This document shows, one piece after another, positions 1-11,349 of a DNA stretch of 64,000 nt. The number at the start of each line of letters is the position of its first letter. The stretch's first letter is position 1. Both the position numbers and the translations under genes were made by a program. The notes beneath the pieces were generated by a model. That model made no database searches, had not been told where the DNA came from, and worked only from the letters and a program-made list of their open reading frames with translations. This DNA is from Polytrichum commune (Eukaryota; Streptophyta; Polytrichopsida; Polytrichales; Polytrichaceae), in the NCBI GenBank assembly GCA_950295325.1, contig OX485805.1:56322758-56386757 (forward strand). Reading direction: 5' to 3'.

Positions 1-232
1 CTATATAGAACATGCCATATTTTGGTAGCAAAGTATTTAATTTTTGAAACTATCGCTTTTTCTCCATGCTATTTTATATGTACCACTTAGGTAATTTAAT
101 CATGTTTTTCAAATGCTATATTACATATAATCATGTTTCACAATCCTAGAGCACCCTATACTACATCTAATAATTTTACAAATTTTACGCCAAATTTTTA
201 TACAAGACCCTATATTTTATCGCACGTAGTTC

Positions 233-547
233 CTACGTTTTTCGCCAGTGCCCCCTCCGAGGGTCAATGACAACATAATCACCTTGGGCTACCGCACACT
301 CTACTGTCCACGTTTTAACCTTGACCCACTTCTCTGATTCATCTATATCTGCTTTTATTTGGTAGGCAAATCTAAGGACAAATATCTCCTTGTCATTTTT
401 TTCTACAATAACTGTCCAGTTATCTACAATGTCATCGCGCGGCTTGTAATGGTCGTTATGGCTGATATCTTTTATTGCGTCTGGAAGCGGAGGATGGAAA
501 AGCTCTGCGAACATATCAATTGCAGGTCTTCTTATAGATTCCATCTG
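233..547 (-). CDS. possible 3' exon of an unknown gene
   Basis: Open frame of about 104 codons starting at an ATG that directly follows a good acceptor (TTGCAG then ATGGAATC on the minus strand) and ending in TAG. The peptide is non-repetitive, mixed-charge and plausible as protein (for example FVLRFAYQIKADIDESEKW and GDYVVIDPRRGHW), but I recognise no family. Any upstream exons would lie to the right, where there is only the palindrome array and non-coding DNA, so it is either a single-exon remnant or the end of a decayed transposon gene. Function unknown. Confidence 0.3.
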   Translation of the reverse strand, partial: QMESIRRPAIDMFAELFHPPLPDAIKDISHNDHYKPRDDIVDNWTVIVEKNDKEIFVLRFAYQIKADIDESEKWVKVKTWTVECAVAQGDYVVIDPRRGHWRKT

Positions 548-598
548 CAAGAGTAAAATATACAAGCCAGTATTAAGGTCAAGGAATGTAGAGCCTAT

Positions 599-1330
599 CT
601 TACGAACGTGCGGTCGTAAACTTTTTGCGTACCCTCTTGTAGAATGTGGTTTCTACACATGTATTATGTTATCGTAAGTTTACGGACGCGCGTCCTTAAA
701 CTCCTGCGGAATCACCCTTTGCGTACCCTCTACTATAGAATGGTTTTTTTTCACATGTATCCAGAAGTCTTTGTTTCTATAATTTACAAATATAATAGGT
801 TCCTCACTCTTAGATAGCCCTCATTTACGGACGTGCGTCCGTAAATTTTTTTGAAAATGTTTTGTTGCAGTTTTATTTTGTAGAGATTATATGTCTAGAA
901 TTATAATATTACTTGCGTAATCTTTGATGTATTATAATATTGTGATGTTTTCTCTACCTTGTTTACGGACGCGCGTCCGTAAACAAGGCACTTGTATTAT
1001 GTAATATGAGATTGTGATGTTTTCTCTACAAAGTTTACGGACGCGCGTCCGTAAACACTGCATATATATCATATATGAGATATCTTTTGCTTAGATATCT
1101 CAAGTTTACGGACGTGCGTCCGTAAACTTTTCATAGATGTCATGTGAGAGAATTTCTTTTTAAAATATCTCTACAATTTACGGACGTGCGTCCGTAAACT
1201 GTTCACACATAGTGTGATGCTTATGCACAGAGTCCCTTGAGGTTTACGGACACGCGTCCGTAAACTGTTCACACATAGTGTGATGCTTAAGTACAGAGTT
1301 CCCTGAAGTTTACAGACGCGCATCCGTAAA
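599..1330. repeat. left array of CpG-rich 22-bp palindromes
   Basis: Eight near-identical palindromes of the form TTTACGGACG-NN-CGTCCGTAAA start at 679, 824, 962, 1034, 1105, 1177, 1243 and 1309, with a decayed one at about 599. Spacing tightens to 66-72 bp in the right half. The copy at 962 extends to a perfect 32-bp palindrome (957-988). The last two units share their 44-bp spacer as well (GTTCACACATAGTGTGATGC and onward), so they are a 66-bp tandem repeat. The centre varies (CGCG, TGCG, ACGC) while the TTTACGGAC arms are held. Each site could bind a dimeric protein or form a cruciform. The same palindrome recurs around the DUF7869-like transposase at 6.9-10 kb. Confidence 0.9.
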
Positions 1331-4300
1331 CTCCAATTCATTTTTTAATTATTATGAATTTAATTACTTCACAAAATTTTGGTTAATGTGTCTTTGGATA
1401 TTCTTCCGAAATTTTCGGAATGAGGTTTTCTTTTCATCTGCAATGCTCATCTTAGATTGGAATGCAACATGGATTTGCACTGCAAATAAGAATGTATCAG
1501 GTGTTGCATTGCAATAGCAGATCCTACACTCCAAACTAAGAAGAATGTAGCATTTCAATTTGCAATGTACTAGAAACACTTACCTTTGTACAATGAACGC
1601 TGCTAAACCACAGCTGCAGCTAGGACAGACTGCAAATTAACAATGAAATTGAAGTTAGAAACCTCTGGTAATGGAATGTGCACATTCAAGAATCAATTAA
1701 ACTGTGTGTTGCTCCTAAAATACATCAAACCCACAAAAAACCCTACTACAAAGATTGCACTGGATTGAACATTGACATCAGATAGAAGTGAACAAAGCAA
1801 AACATATGATTTCTTAGAACTTGGACAAAGTGAATTGAAATGAAGTGAAGACAATTACAAACTGGAGGGAGGAGCACTCTAAAACAACTGAAAATACTCC
1901 AACCCTAAAACCCTTGCAACAACTAAAACTACTCCAATAATGTCCTAATGAAACTCCAAGCAAAAAAACTACTCAATTTCTGATGGTACTTGCAATTGTG
2001 AGTGCAACAAAACATTGCATGCTCACACAATACTCACAATCCTCCTCTTATGCATCAAAACATACACTCAAATCACCTAATAAGCACCTGGAACAACACA
2101 TCTTGGAGTGAGGGAAAGAAAAAAACACCTTCCTAGAGCTCCTGGCGCTCTTATGGAACTAAGACACTAAGCAACAAATGAAGAGCAAGGAGGAGGAGGA
2201 AGAGGAGAAACAACAATAAGGAGGAGAAGGAGGAGGAGGAGGAGCAAGGGAGAAGGAGGACCAGCAATAGTAGCAAGGGAGAAGGAGGAGAAGGAGGAGA
2301 AGGAAGGGCGAGGAGCAAAGGAGCGATGGTGGGCGAGGAGGAAAGGAGCGAAATGAGCGAAAGGAGCGAAGAGCAAGGGAGAGTATCGAAATCCTAAACC
2401 CTAAACGTTGCATCCACTCCCTCCCAAACGCCCCAACCTAGACGTCCCATCACCCCGCGCCCAAAGGCGACGCATTTGCCTTACGTGGCATATGTCTAGT
2501 GGTCTTTTTGTGAGTGCTAGAGTCCACCCTCGATAAATATTACACTTCCACATGTTAACTCATAACTGTATTTGTTAACAAATTCGTACTCCTCTCATAA
2601 TGCTAACTAGAATGTAAACTTTGTTACATGTTAAGAATAATTTATTCCCCTCTTTGTTAATTTGCCACTTATAAATGTTAACCTACGAACTACATCCAAT
2701 ATTGTGAGATGACATCCATTACATTGAGTCACAACCTTTCAAAGTGGCAAAAGCCACCAAATTTGACTTTTGTGATCAAATTATTAATATGGGTTATATT
2801 GTGATTGATACACATATTTTATATTTGATAAGTTTGCAAAACTCTCCCTCCATAATTGTAATGAATCAAATTTGTTAAGCATTCAAAAAGCTCCCTTTAT
2901 AGTTGTTACAATGTTAACTCACAATAAATGTAAGGAAAATTATATTCCAAAGCCTAACATTTATAGACGATGGATTGTATGTGGTTTGAGTCCAAAAATA
3001 AAGGAATATCAATGCTCAAAGAATAATAACCATGTAGGTCCAATAGTAAACATAATTCTGAAGTATGGGTTGAGGTTGAGTAACTCAAGTGTAAGATTTT
3101 CTTTGTGGACTTGTTGTAATATGAAGGTAAGCGGGCTTTAAATTACTAGTACACTAAATATTATAAGTAGTATTGCTTAATATTTAGAATTATAGAATGC
3201 TATATTAACTATTCATTGTATATTATGTCATTGGCATCAATTAAATAACATCAATAATAAAAAAGATAAAGCATTTTGTAACTCCAAACAATGAGTGAAA
3301 CTAAATTATACCATTTCTAGTGTAGCAGGTATGGAGGGGACTTTATATTTTGAGAATAGTAATAATATTGAATATAAAGGATGTCTTCTTGATTAAGTTA
3401 AGTATAATTTTTTTTCACAAAGGTGGGATTCAAATGCAATTGGGACAATAATATACCCATTGGCCAAAAATTCAATTAACCCTAAACCCCTACATCCTTA
3501 TGAATCCCTCAATTATCTTCATAATTTGTGAAAGGGGATTTTCAACCTAAATTATATTATCAATAGCAACTTGGGGACTTTATTGAAGTTGGACACTTGG
3601 GATGTTTTGATGTGAATATCATTATTAATGATATTTAAATTAAGCACGTTTGAAACACAATTAACAAAACCAAACATCGAGATAATATGGGTTAAAATCA
3701 AATGCTTATAATATCTTAAACAACGTTAGGGGTTAATTGAATCCCTCTGCACATAGGTCTAAGCTTGTATTAGAACAAAAGGCATGGGTAGGTGTTGAAT
3801 TTACATCCCTCTTGTCCATTAAACAACCTTCAGGATTCATCCAATCCTTCCAAACCTAGGCATGAGCTTGTATTATCGCCTATAAGTAGTAGCAAATTGT
3901 TGTTTATATTGGAGTTTTGTTTCCATGGTGACATGTATGGTTGTGTTAAGTATTCGATTATAGAATACCAATATATGATGTTCAAAACCTATCTTCAAAA
4001 GTAAAGGTTTAAAGCAAATGGATAAATATGACTTAGAACATAACTTTGATGATCTTAAATGTTTTGAAGGCTTAATTGTTTTCATATTGTATCCCTTCAT
4101 TTCATTATAAACTTGAGGTCACATCAAAGAATAACAAGTCCCGGCTAAATCTTGTACTTGCCTCTAAGGGGTGGATTTTACCTAGCCAAACAAAGATTAA
4201 AAAAATGAAAGGTAAGGTTACGCAACCCAAGTACCTTTTTCCTTAGCCAAATTAAGACCACATATCGGATTGCCATTCACAATTTCATAAATCTTTGTTC

Positions 4301-5940
4301 TATGTCACCTACTTTTTCACCACTTACCATGTCTTCAAGAATAATTTGTGAACATAAATTTGCTTGACTTTTGAAATATTTATGGTTTTATTTTAGAGAA
4401 TTTTAAGCCTTGACATGAGTCGGGAGTCGTTTATACAGTTTAGGGTTTAGGGTTTAGGGTTAAGGGTATCCCCCTTGTGTCACCGACTTAATATTGGTTG
4501 CCTTATTACTATTTGGATACCCTACCCTCCCTTTCTGTCCATTATATTTTATGGGTTAATAGTATTACGTAGAACAACAATTGGTATAATTGTTTGCTTG
4601 TTTGTTTTGAATTACTTTCCACTTAAGCCTTGACCTGTATCAGGAGTTGTTCAGTTAACCATGCTTGCATCTCTATGTCCACATGTTTGTTTAGGTTTGG
4701 GTGGTTATAGGGTTTAGGGTTGAGGGTACCACGTACGAACGCATTAGGGTATCCCCCTTGCGTCACCAACTTAATATTGCTTGCCTTATTACTATGTGGA
4801 TACCCTACCCTCCCTTTCTCTCCATTATGTTTTTTTGGGCTAATAATGTTACTTGGAGCAACAATTGGTATTGTTTGAGTATTAATTAATGTAGGTAATG
4901 TACATGAGGTATTAAAATTTGTTTTTCCTCACGTATAGTACATGAAGAAGGCTAGTATAATTAGTTTTTTTGAAGTAAATGTTGATGTACGGAAGGGGCC
5001 CCTAAGGTTTAGAGAGAAAATTGACAATATTGAATTTAATGCAACCCATGTTACCTAGGACAATAGATGTGCTACTATCATGGCCTTACGGTAATCAAAG
5101 TTTCTGTATCAGATATGAATACAATTATGTATAGGTGTATATAGGTGGGTAAATTAAACATGTTGGATGGTAAGGTGGTGGCCAATGTAATTATAATATT
5201 AAATGCAAGATGAGAGGAGATAGCATGATATTATGGTCAATACCATTACATTGTATGCAAAACAATAAAGTAGTTGCTAATTTAATTTTGATTACATGTA
5301 TTCTTATACTCCATGTACTATTGTTGTTGTTGTGGTTGATTTTTCACACGATTGTATAATCTTTTGTCTACGTTTTTTAAAATGTACTCTTCATATTAGG
5401 TACTCCAATATTATTGCTCCAATAAACCACCCCTCAACAATGTTTATTGCTCATATAATATTAGCCAATCTACTTTGTTGTATACCACAAATACATAGAT
5501 GCCTTTTTCTTTGTCATTATGTGGACTCATGGTCTATGCATGTTGTCCACATGAATACACATTCCATTGTAAGGCTGGCACACGGAATGTAGTAATGCTA
5601 GGTTTGTATTTATAGGACATAGTTGGTGGCTGGTATCCTATGTTGGAAAACGGATCCAAGGGAAAGCGATCAGTACTTAAGGGGACACCCCCCCACCGTC
5701 GGGACTCTTTTTGCATCTCAGTTGTGGGTTGCGCTCCTTGGACCCTTGTAGTGTGCTCCTGCTACAGATTTTGTGCAGGTAAAGATCCTATTGCATGGAC
5801 CTATTATACACTAAACCCCAAGCCCTGAACCCATTAGGGTAGAGAATTTGTATTTGGGTTGCACTCTCCGGATCCTTGTAGTGTGCTGGATTTTTTTTTC
5901 GGACAGTTATCCTTGTTGGTGCAATGTTCCTATTTTAACG
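1331..5940. other. non-coding stretch with decayed repeats
   Basis: No convincing gene in 4.6 kb. 2165-2400 is a purine-rich GGAGGA/GAAGGAG tract. The ORFs found across it are composition artefacts. 2394-2407 and 4439-4465 carry short runs of the plant telomere motif (CCCTAAA / TTTAGGG). Much of the rest is AT-rich intergenic sequence with scattered stops in every frame. 5700-5890 repeats a ~40-bp phrase (GGGTTGC[G/A]CTC, then CCTTGTAGTGTGCT) twice. Confidence 0.6.
4409..4873. repeat. ~200-bp tandem duplication with telomere-like motif
   Basis: Two diverged copies (about 4409-4590 and 4624-4873) share the order TAAGCCTTGAC, TAGGGTTTAGGGTT, GGGTATCCCCCTTG, TCACC, ACTTAATATTG, CCTTATTACTAT, GGATACCCTACCCTCC and CAACAATTGGTAT. 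The second copy carries a small insertion around ACGTACGAACGC. The TTTAGGG run is short, interstitial and plant type. No coding potential seen. Confidence 0.7.
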
Positions 5941-5956
5941 CCGCAAATCACGGGTA

Positions 5957-6803
5957 TTTACGGACGCGCGTCCGTAAACCTTAATCATTTTGGTTCTTTG
6001 AACCTTTATTTGTTTGATCCAATACTCATGTACGTTGAGGTTTACGGACGCTCGTCCGTAAACCTTAATCATATTGGTTCTTTGAACCTTTATTTGTTTT
6101 ATCCAATACTCATGTACGTTGAGGTTTACGGACGCGCGTCCGTAAACCTCCATACCTTTGGTGCCATATGTCACCTACACCACGTGTCGTGTCGAGTACC
6201 ACAATGCGAATATATTGCCATGGAAGTTTACGGACGCACGTCCATAAAACGTGAACCCCTTGTCGCGTTGTACATCGTATCTAGGCTAGTAAAGAGGTCC
6301 ACAGAGGTTTACGGACGCACGTCCGTAAACCTGGAAACCTTTGTTGCCATAATGTTGACCATGTCCTATGTAGGGGATTGCACTGAGACTGTACGGTCAT
6401 GAAGGGTTGGGAGCTCGCATCCCTTAGCCTACATCACCCTATGTGTCAATGCATAATATTTTGACATTGATAGAACATAGTAGGAAGCACGTATGTTAAC
6501 CTCTTCAAATTTCATGAGTCGTCATGCCTGCGTATACATGGCCGTGTTGCCAGGACCTCTTGCTTCCCTGAACGTGTGTCTAGAACTGCATTTTTACGGA
6601 CGCGCGTTCGTATACCTATGTTGTGGTTTAGCATGATACTGCACTCTGTGCACAAGCCGATTTACGGATGCGCGTCCATAAACCAGTGATGTTTTTGTTG
6701 CCTCCACCTTTCCGCTCCTATGAACACATAAATGTATCCGTATGCGCGTGTGCTTGCGCTGCTGATGTTATTACATGGAGGTATACGGACGCACGTTCGT
6801 ATA
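5957..6803. repeat. right array of 22-bp palindromes upstream of the transposase
   Basis: Eight palindromes of the same family as at 0.6-1.3 kb start at 5957, 6041, 6125, 6227, 6308, 6593, 6661 and 6782. The first three are exactly 84 bp apart and share the intervening sequence (CCTTAATCAT, GGTTCTTTGAACC, CCAATACTCATG), so this part is a true tandem repeat. The last three show paired changes in both arms (TATACGGACG...CGTTCGTATA at 6782), which keep the symmetry. The array ends 86 bp before the first ATG of the transposase frame, so it occupies that gene's promoter or the subterminal region of its element. Confidence 0.9.
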
Positions 6804-6888
6804 CCAATGCTAGCTTTGTTTTCAAGCCAGGAAATCCACTAGTGTTCACATTGTATTTCATTGACAATAATAAGCGTTAGGGCTATCC

Positions 6889-9800
6889 ATGACATTTATT
6901 GAATGGGATATTTTGACATACTCTTCGTTGGGCTCTCTTGTAGTGGCCATGGATTCCAACGTTGGTGATAGTGGGGTTGATTTTTCGTCGGAAGCGTCAA
7001 GCTATGCTAGCGAGTTTGAAGTTGTTGTGGAACATGAAACTACAATTGGTGTCGCCAATGTAGAGGATGAATTCCTCCCACCATGTGAGGGTTATTCACG
7101 GGAGCAGTGGATTGATCTTGATGTCGTCCTCCTCAATGGATGTGGCGTCCCCGTGGCCGATGGTGTTTGTCGGAACTCGAATCCTACGGATTGTATAGAT
7201 GCAAATCCCCTTGGGGAAGAAGATGTGGGGGTGTGCATTTTGAATTCCTTACATCCGTTGGAAGTGTCTTCTGGTTGGAGATTCTTTCTTCGTCGATGGC
7301 CGTTGCGCAGTGTTTTTCATGATGGTGTCAGCTTGTGGAATCATTCCCGCCGTTTTGATCAAATGCAATCGGCTTTGTTCTCCACAATGCGTCCTAGAAT
7401 AGGTCGGCGTAAATATGATTCCGTTCGTTTGCCTCATGAACCCACGCAACGTCGTCGAGATCAAACATTGGGAGATGCATCTATTAGGTCCGTAGCAACA
7501 AAGGATTGTTGTGCAAAGAGATGTTGCCAACTATTTCCCCGTGACAAGATCAAATCTTTGAGACAAGAGATGTGGCTCGCGGACCTTTGTATGCGATCTG
7601 CAAAGAAACTTGAAATCCATCGCAACATGCACCTTGATGTCGAAGGTCGAAAGGTTGTGACCTTGGAAAATGTAGAGATATGTTGCAAGGCATGGTACAT
7701 TATACATGCAGTTTCAAAGGTAGATTTTTATAGGTTCCGGAACTACTCGATGCAAGGACGCCGTTCTCGGTTCCATGGCAACTCTGGTACAAAGAAGCCC
7801 AGGGAGGCAACACTCCAAGTGGCTGCAACACTATCAACCATCATTATGCCATTGGCAGATGCGATGCCACACAAGACGCGGACTCTGCCGTCGGGGGAAA
7901 AGGTTGTTCAGATGGTTTTGCCTACAGGGACAAAATGGAAGAACATACTTATGGATGTTAATGAAGTTGGCGAAAAGGCTGGATGTGGGCCGATTTCGTT
8001 GTCAAAATTGAGTGTGATCAAGAATCAACAATTCGCAGAATACATTACGAAGAGACCTGGGGATAAGTTTGCCAGGTGTTCTGCTTGTGAGAAATATAAA
8101 GGCCTTCGAGATGCACATCCCATTGGGACTGAGTCCCACAACCGACATCAACTAAAATACATTGAGCATGTCAACAACCAGGAGGCACACCGTCAAGACT
8201 ACTACAAGAATCGCGCATTATCGATAATGAGGCCGAATGAGGTTTTGACAATCATTCATGACAAAATGGACCATGCAAAGACGGCGTGCCCTTGTTATGC
8301 GCGGAAAATAAAGGCTACAGATGGATATTTCAAGCTTCCAATATCTGTCACATGTTTGTTGGTTTTCACATTTATTTTTTGCGCGCCCACATACTCATTG
8401 TTAAGATTTACGGATGTACGTCCGTAAGTGTACATTTTTTTGCTTGCTTGGGGAAATTTTTGAATTTCATTCATATATACGATTTGTATGGCTAAATGCA
8501 GGTATGATCACACATGGTCATGTGGACGTGAAATATGCACATTATGGCTTGGATTTCTATCCTGGCGACGCCAATCATACCGTAGGGTCTTTTGCAAAAC
8601 TTCTACGAGATCTTGAGAGTCCGCCAACATCATCCTCTCGTGCTCTTTTTGTTGGATGTGGAACAACACCGATTTATGAGGCTGTGCTAGAGGGGAAGGA
8701 GGTTTGCCTATCTTCACTGCAAGAACCGCCTGAACAACCCGTTCTTGCTAAACTTTTGCCTCCAACTCTACACGTGCAACTTGATAATTGTGCCAAGGAC
8801 AACAAATGTCGATACGTATTTTGTTTTTGGTCAATGCTCGTAGCCAAGGGCATTTTCAAAGAAGTGTTTGTGTCTTTTTTGATGGTTGGCCACACGCACG
8901 ATGACATTGACGCTTCATTCGGACGTTGGAGTATGAAGTTGCACGAGGAGGATTTTCCCACAATTCTTCTTCTCATGAAATCGTACATGGATTTAGATAA
9001 TGTGCCAGTCATCCCGCATTTGATTGAAGAAGTGCCCGATTTCAAATCGTTTATCAAACCATTCATTCTTAAGGGAGGTGACCGCTTAGTGGGCCATGCC
9101 AAAGCTCAACAATTCCGATTCTATATGCGTGATGATGGTCTGCCGGCCATGCAATTCAAAGTATTGTGTACCTCCCCGAATTGGGGTCCAGAGGAAGGGA
9201 TACTCGTATGGCGCCAAAACGAAGATGGCAAATGTATACTACCTGATGGGGAGCCGAAGCCTTGCAAACCCAACCCCATGAGGAATGGACCAGAAATCAT
9301 CAAAGGTATATCTGGATTCATTGAGTACTGGAAAGATTTGTGCGAGGAAGACATCACAAGACGTGTTCGGGATACCCACGAACCATTGATTGCGTATTGG
9401 GATCGCATCCGCTCAGCGTTGCTAGCACCCGAAGACGATAGACCATCATGTTTGACACAAGGTTTTTGGCCACTAAGCCGAGTGACAATCGTGGAATCTG
9501 AGGCCATGTTCTTCAACAATGGGGACGTCCGTGAAGAGTTCGCGGCGGACGACCATTATGTTGGCCCTGCTCGTAATCGCCCGGCTCCATCATTTCGTGT
9601 GGCTATTGATTGCTACGAAGGTTATATGGTCCTCGTACGTCATGGAGATGAAGAGCATCCAAAACCGATTTGGTTGGTGAAAGCATTGTCATCACCAAAT
9701 TTTGTTCCAACTAGCCCAAATTTTCGTCAAATTGAGGTTGAATATTGCCGTCCAAGCACCAAAGATCAAAATGTGCTCCGCACATATTTAGGGTGGGACA

Positions 9801-10024
9801 CGAAAAAAGGTTTCAAATGGACAATGGACTCAGCATACGAACCAATTTGGATAAACACGGATACCATACTTTGTGCTTGGAAACCATGCAAAGGTTCCAA
9901 AACTGAAATAATGACCATCCCCCAAAAACATATAGATTTTGCCAAAGACAACTTGGCACGTATTGCTGCTGCAGAAAACGATGTCGAGAATGGAAATGAA
10001 GCTGAAGATGAAGATGGTGAATGA
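6889..10024 (+). CDS. DUF7869-like transposase, two exons, nearly intact
   Basis: Exon 1 is 6889-8353 and exon 2 is 8502-10024. A GT...AG intron (donor CACAT|GTTTG, acceptor ATGCAG|GTATG) splits a codon and joins the frames, giving about 995 aa. Translation may instead start at 6949, where the ATG has a strong context (GGCCATGGA). Exon 1 has a likely zinc-binding segment, CSACEKYKGL followed by spaced His residues. Exon 2 carries the hallmark core QLDNCAKDNKCRYVF and FLMVGHTHDDIDASFGRW, which I associate with the DUF7869 family, thought to be an RNase-H-fold transposase core. The C-terminus is acidic. Palindromes lie upstream, in the intron and, decayed, downstream at 10165 and 10205. No internal stop is seen, so this may be a recently active or domesticated copy. 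The family name is from memory. Confidence 0.8.
8407..8428. promoter_or_regulatory. intronic palindrome of the same family
   Basis: One copy (TTTACGGATG-TA-CGTCCGTAAG) lies inside the 148-bp intron of the transposase gene. It is the only intragenic copy and differs from the array consensus at two or three bases. It may be a residual binding site or an insertion tolerated because it is spliced out. Confidence 0.75.
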
Positions 10025-10164
10025 TATTGACGTAGGTTTGGACCAAAGATATTTGAAATGTGTATTGGTTTTTCATAAAATATATGACATTGGGGTCGAA
10101 TACTATATTAGACACATTTTATAGCAATTTTATAGATTACAATTATATTGCATGGATGCATTGA

Positions 10165-10225
10165 TTTACGGATGTGGAATCCAAATGTTTTTTATGTTTG
10201 TGTTTTTACGGATGTGGACCCTAAA
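10165..10225. repeat. two decayed palindrome half-sites downstream of the transposase
   Basis: TTTACGGATGTGG occurs at 10165 and at 10205, 40 bp apart. The left half matches the array palindromes; the right halves have decayed (GGAATCCAAA, GGACCCTAAA). They lie 140-200 bp after the stop codon and may mark the other subterminal region of the element. Confidence 0.5.
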
Positions 10226-11349
10226 CTATATAATTATATTGCAGATGCTAATTTGCAATTTCTTATGCACACTGTCAAATTATTTAAAGTATTGTTGCGT
10301 TTGGGATGTGCCGTTCAATTCACCCACAATTGGCTAAGACCTTTATGTTTGGGATACGCATCCAAGAGTTCATAGTTGTAAAATCATATGGCTATTTATA
10401 GATTCCTTAATTTTGTTCAATACAAAATCAAAATTACAAACAATTGTGAATTTGTGTCATTGGAATATTGTGTTGGCATAGTTTTGATTATCAACTGAAT
10501 AATTACTATATTTAGAAACATATATATTCATCACATATGGATCTTTAAAACATTATGTTGCCATTGTTCCCCATGTTCCCCATGTTCGCTACGTTCACAA
10601 TATTCGCATCCGAAACTACGGGTCCAATTTATTTTGAGACTTTCCAAAGTCTCCAATTAACGAATATAGTGTTATGTCTTGTGAACACCATTATGGGAAT
10701 ATCTGACATATATGGGGAAAATAGTTTTTTCTCGTACATCTCCTTGGGAGTATGTGATTCCAACATTGAAAAATGTACACACCTTCATAAGGTAAACTTG
10801 GAGTTGTAGGAAAAATAGATATTTTCACACCTACAATATTAATCTCAAGCTGGAACTGAAAGTAATCATTTGTTACACTAATTGTTCTCCTTGATAGTAT
10901 CACACCCCTTTGAGCAACCTGCAAAACAAACACTTCAAAAACACTCCGATGCTTAAGTTAGATTGAATTGTACAATGAACAAAATTGGAAGTTCCCAACT
11001 ACAGTGAGGGATCTGACTTGCATCCATCATGTATGGTTAAAAGCAATGGCCAATCCCTTTGAGCAATCTGCAAAATAGACACTCACAACACACTTAATGC
11101 TAAATTTAGATTCAATGCAATGAATCAAATTGGAAAATCCCAACTACAATAGGGGACCCAACTTGTATCTGTCTCCTCTGTTCACAACATTTGTATTATC
11201 AAGTGACAATGTAGAATCACACAAGAAAAAACTGCTCATATATTGATTTAGAGTATAACTCCTCAAGACCAACAAACTGAAATAGGTTGAAAAACCTTCA
11301 TGGTCTCCTCTTCAGGGCAAACTTATGGATGTTGGTGCCTCCTATGCTC
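10226..11349. other. AT-rich intergenic sequence
   Basis: No supported gene. 10900-11190 contains two diverged copies of a phrase (TTTGAGCAA[C/T]CTGCAAAA, CAAATTGGAA, CCCAACTACA). This is an old duplication on the 3' side of the neighbouring CACTA-like pseudogene. Confidence 0.5.

Noticed and set aside
2159-2413. Ser/Leu/Pro-rich ORFs on the minus strand
   Set aside because: They come from a GGAGGA purine tract that leaves several frames open at once; no protein-like composition.
4439-4465. True telomere end
   Set aside because: Only about three TTTAGGG-type units, internal and flanked by a tandem duplication.
5848-6402. ORFs on both strands with repeated VYGRASVN-type peptides
   Set aside because: The peptide repeat is the translation of the DNA palindrome, which reads the same on both strands. 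It is not evidence for a repeat protein.
599-6803. Evenly spaced short repeats as a CRISPR array
   Set aside because: Spacers are themselves repeated or of uneven length, the repeats are full palindromes, and the setting is a plant nuclear genome without cas genes.
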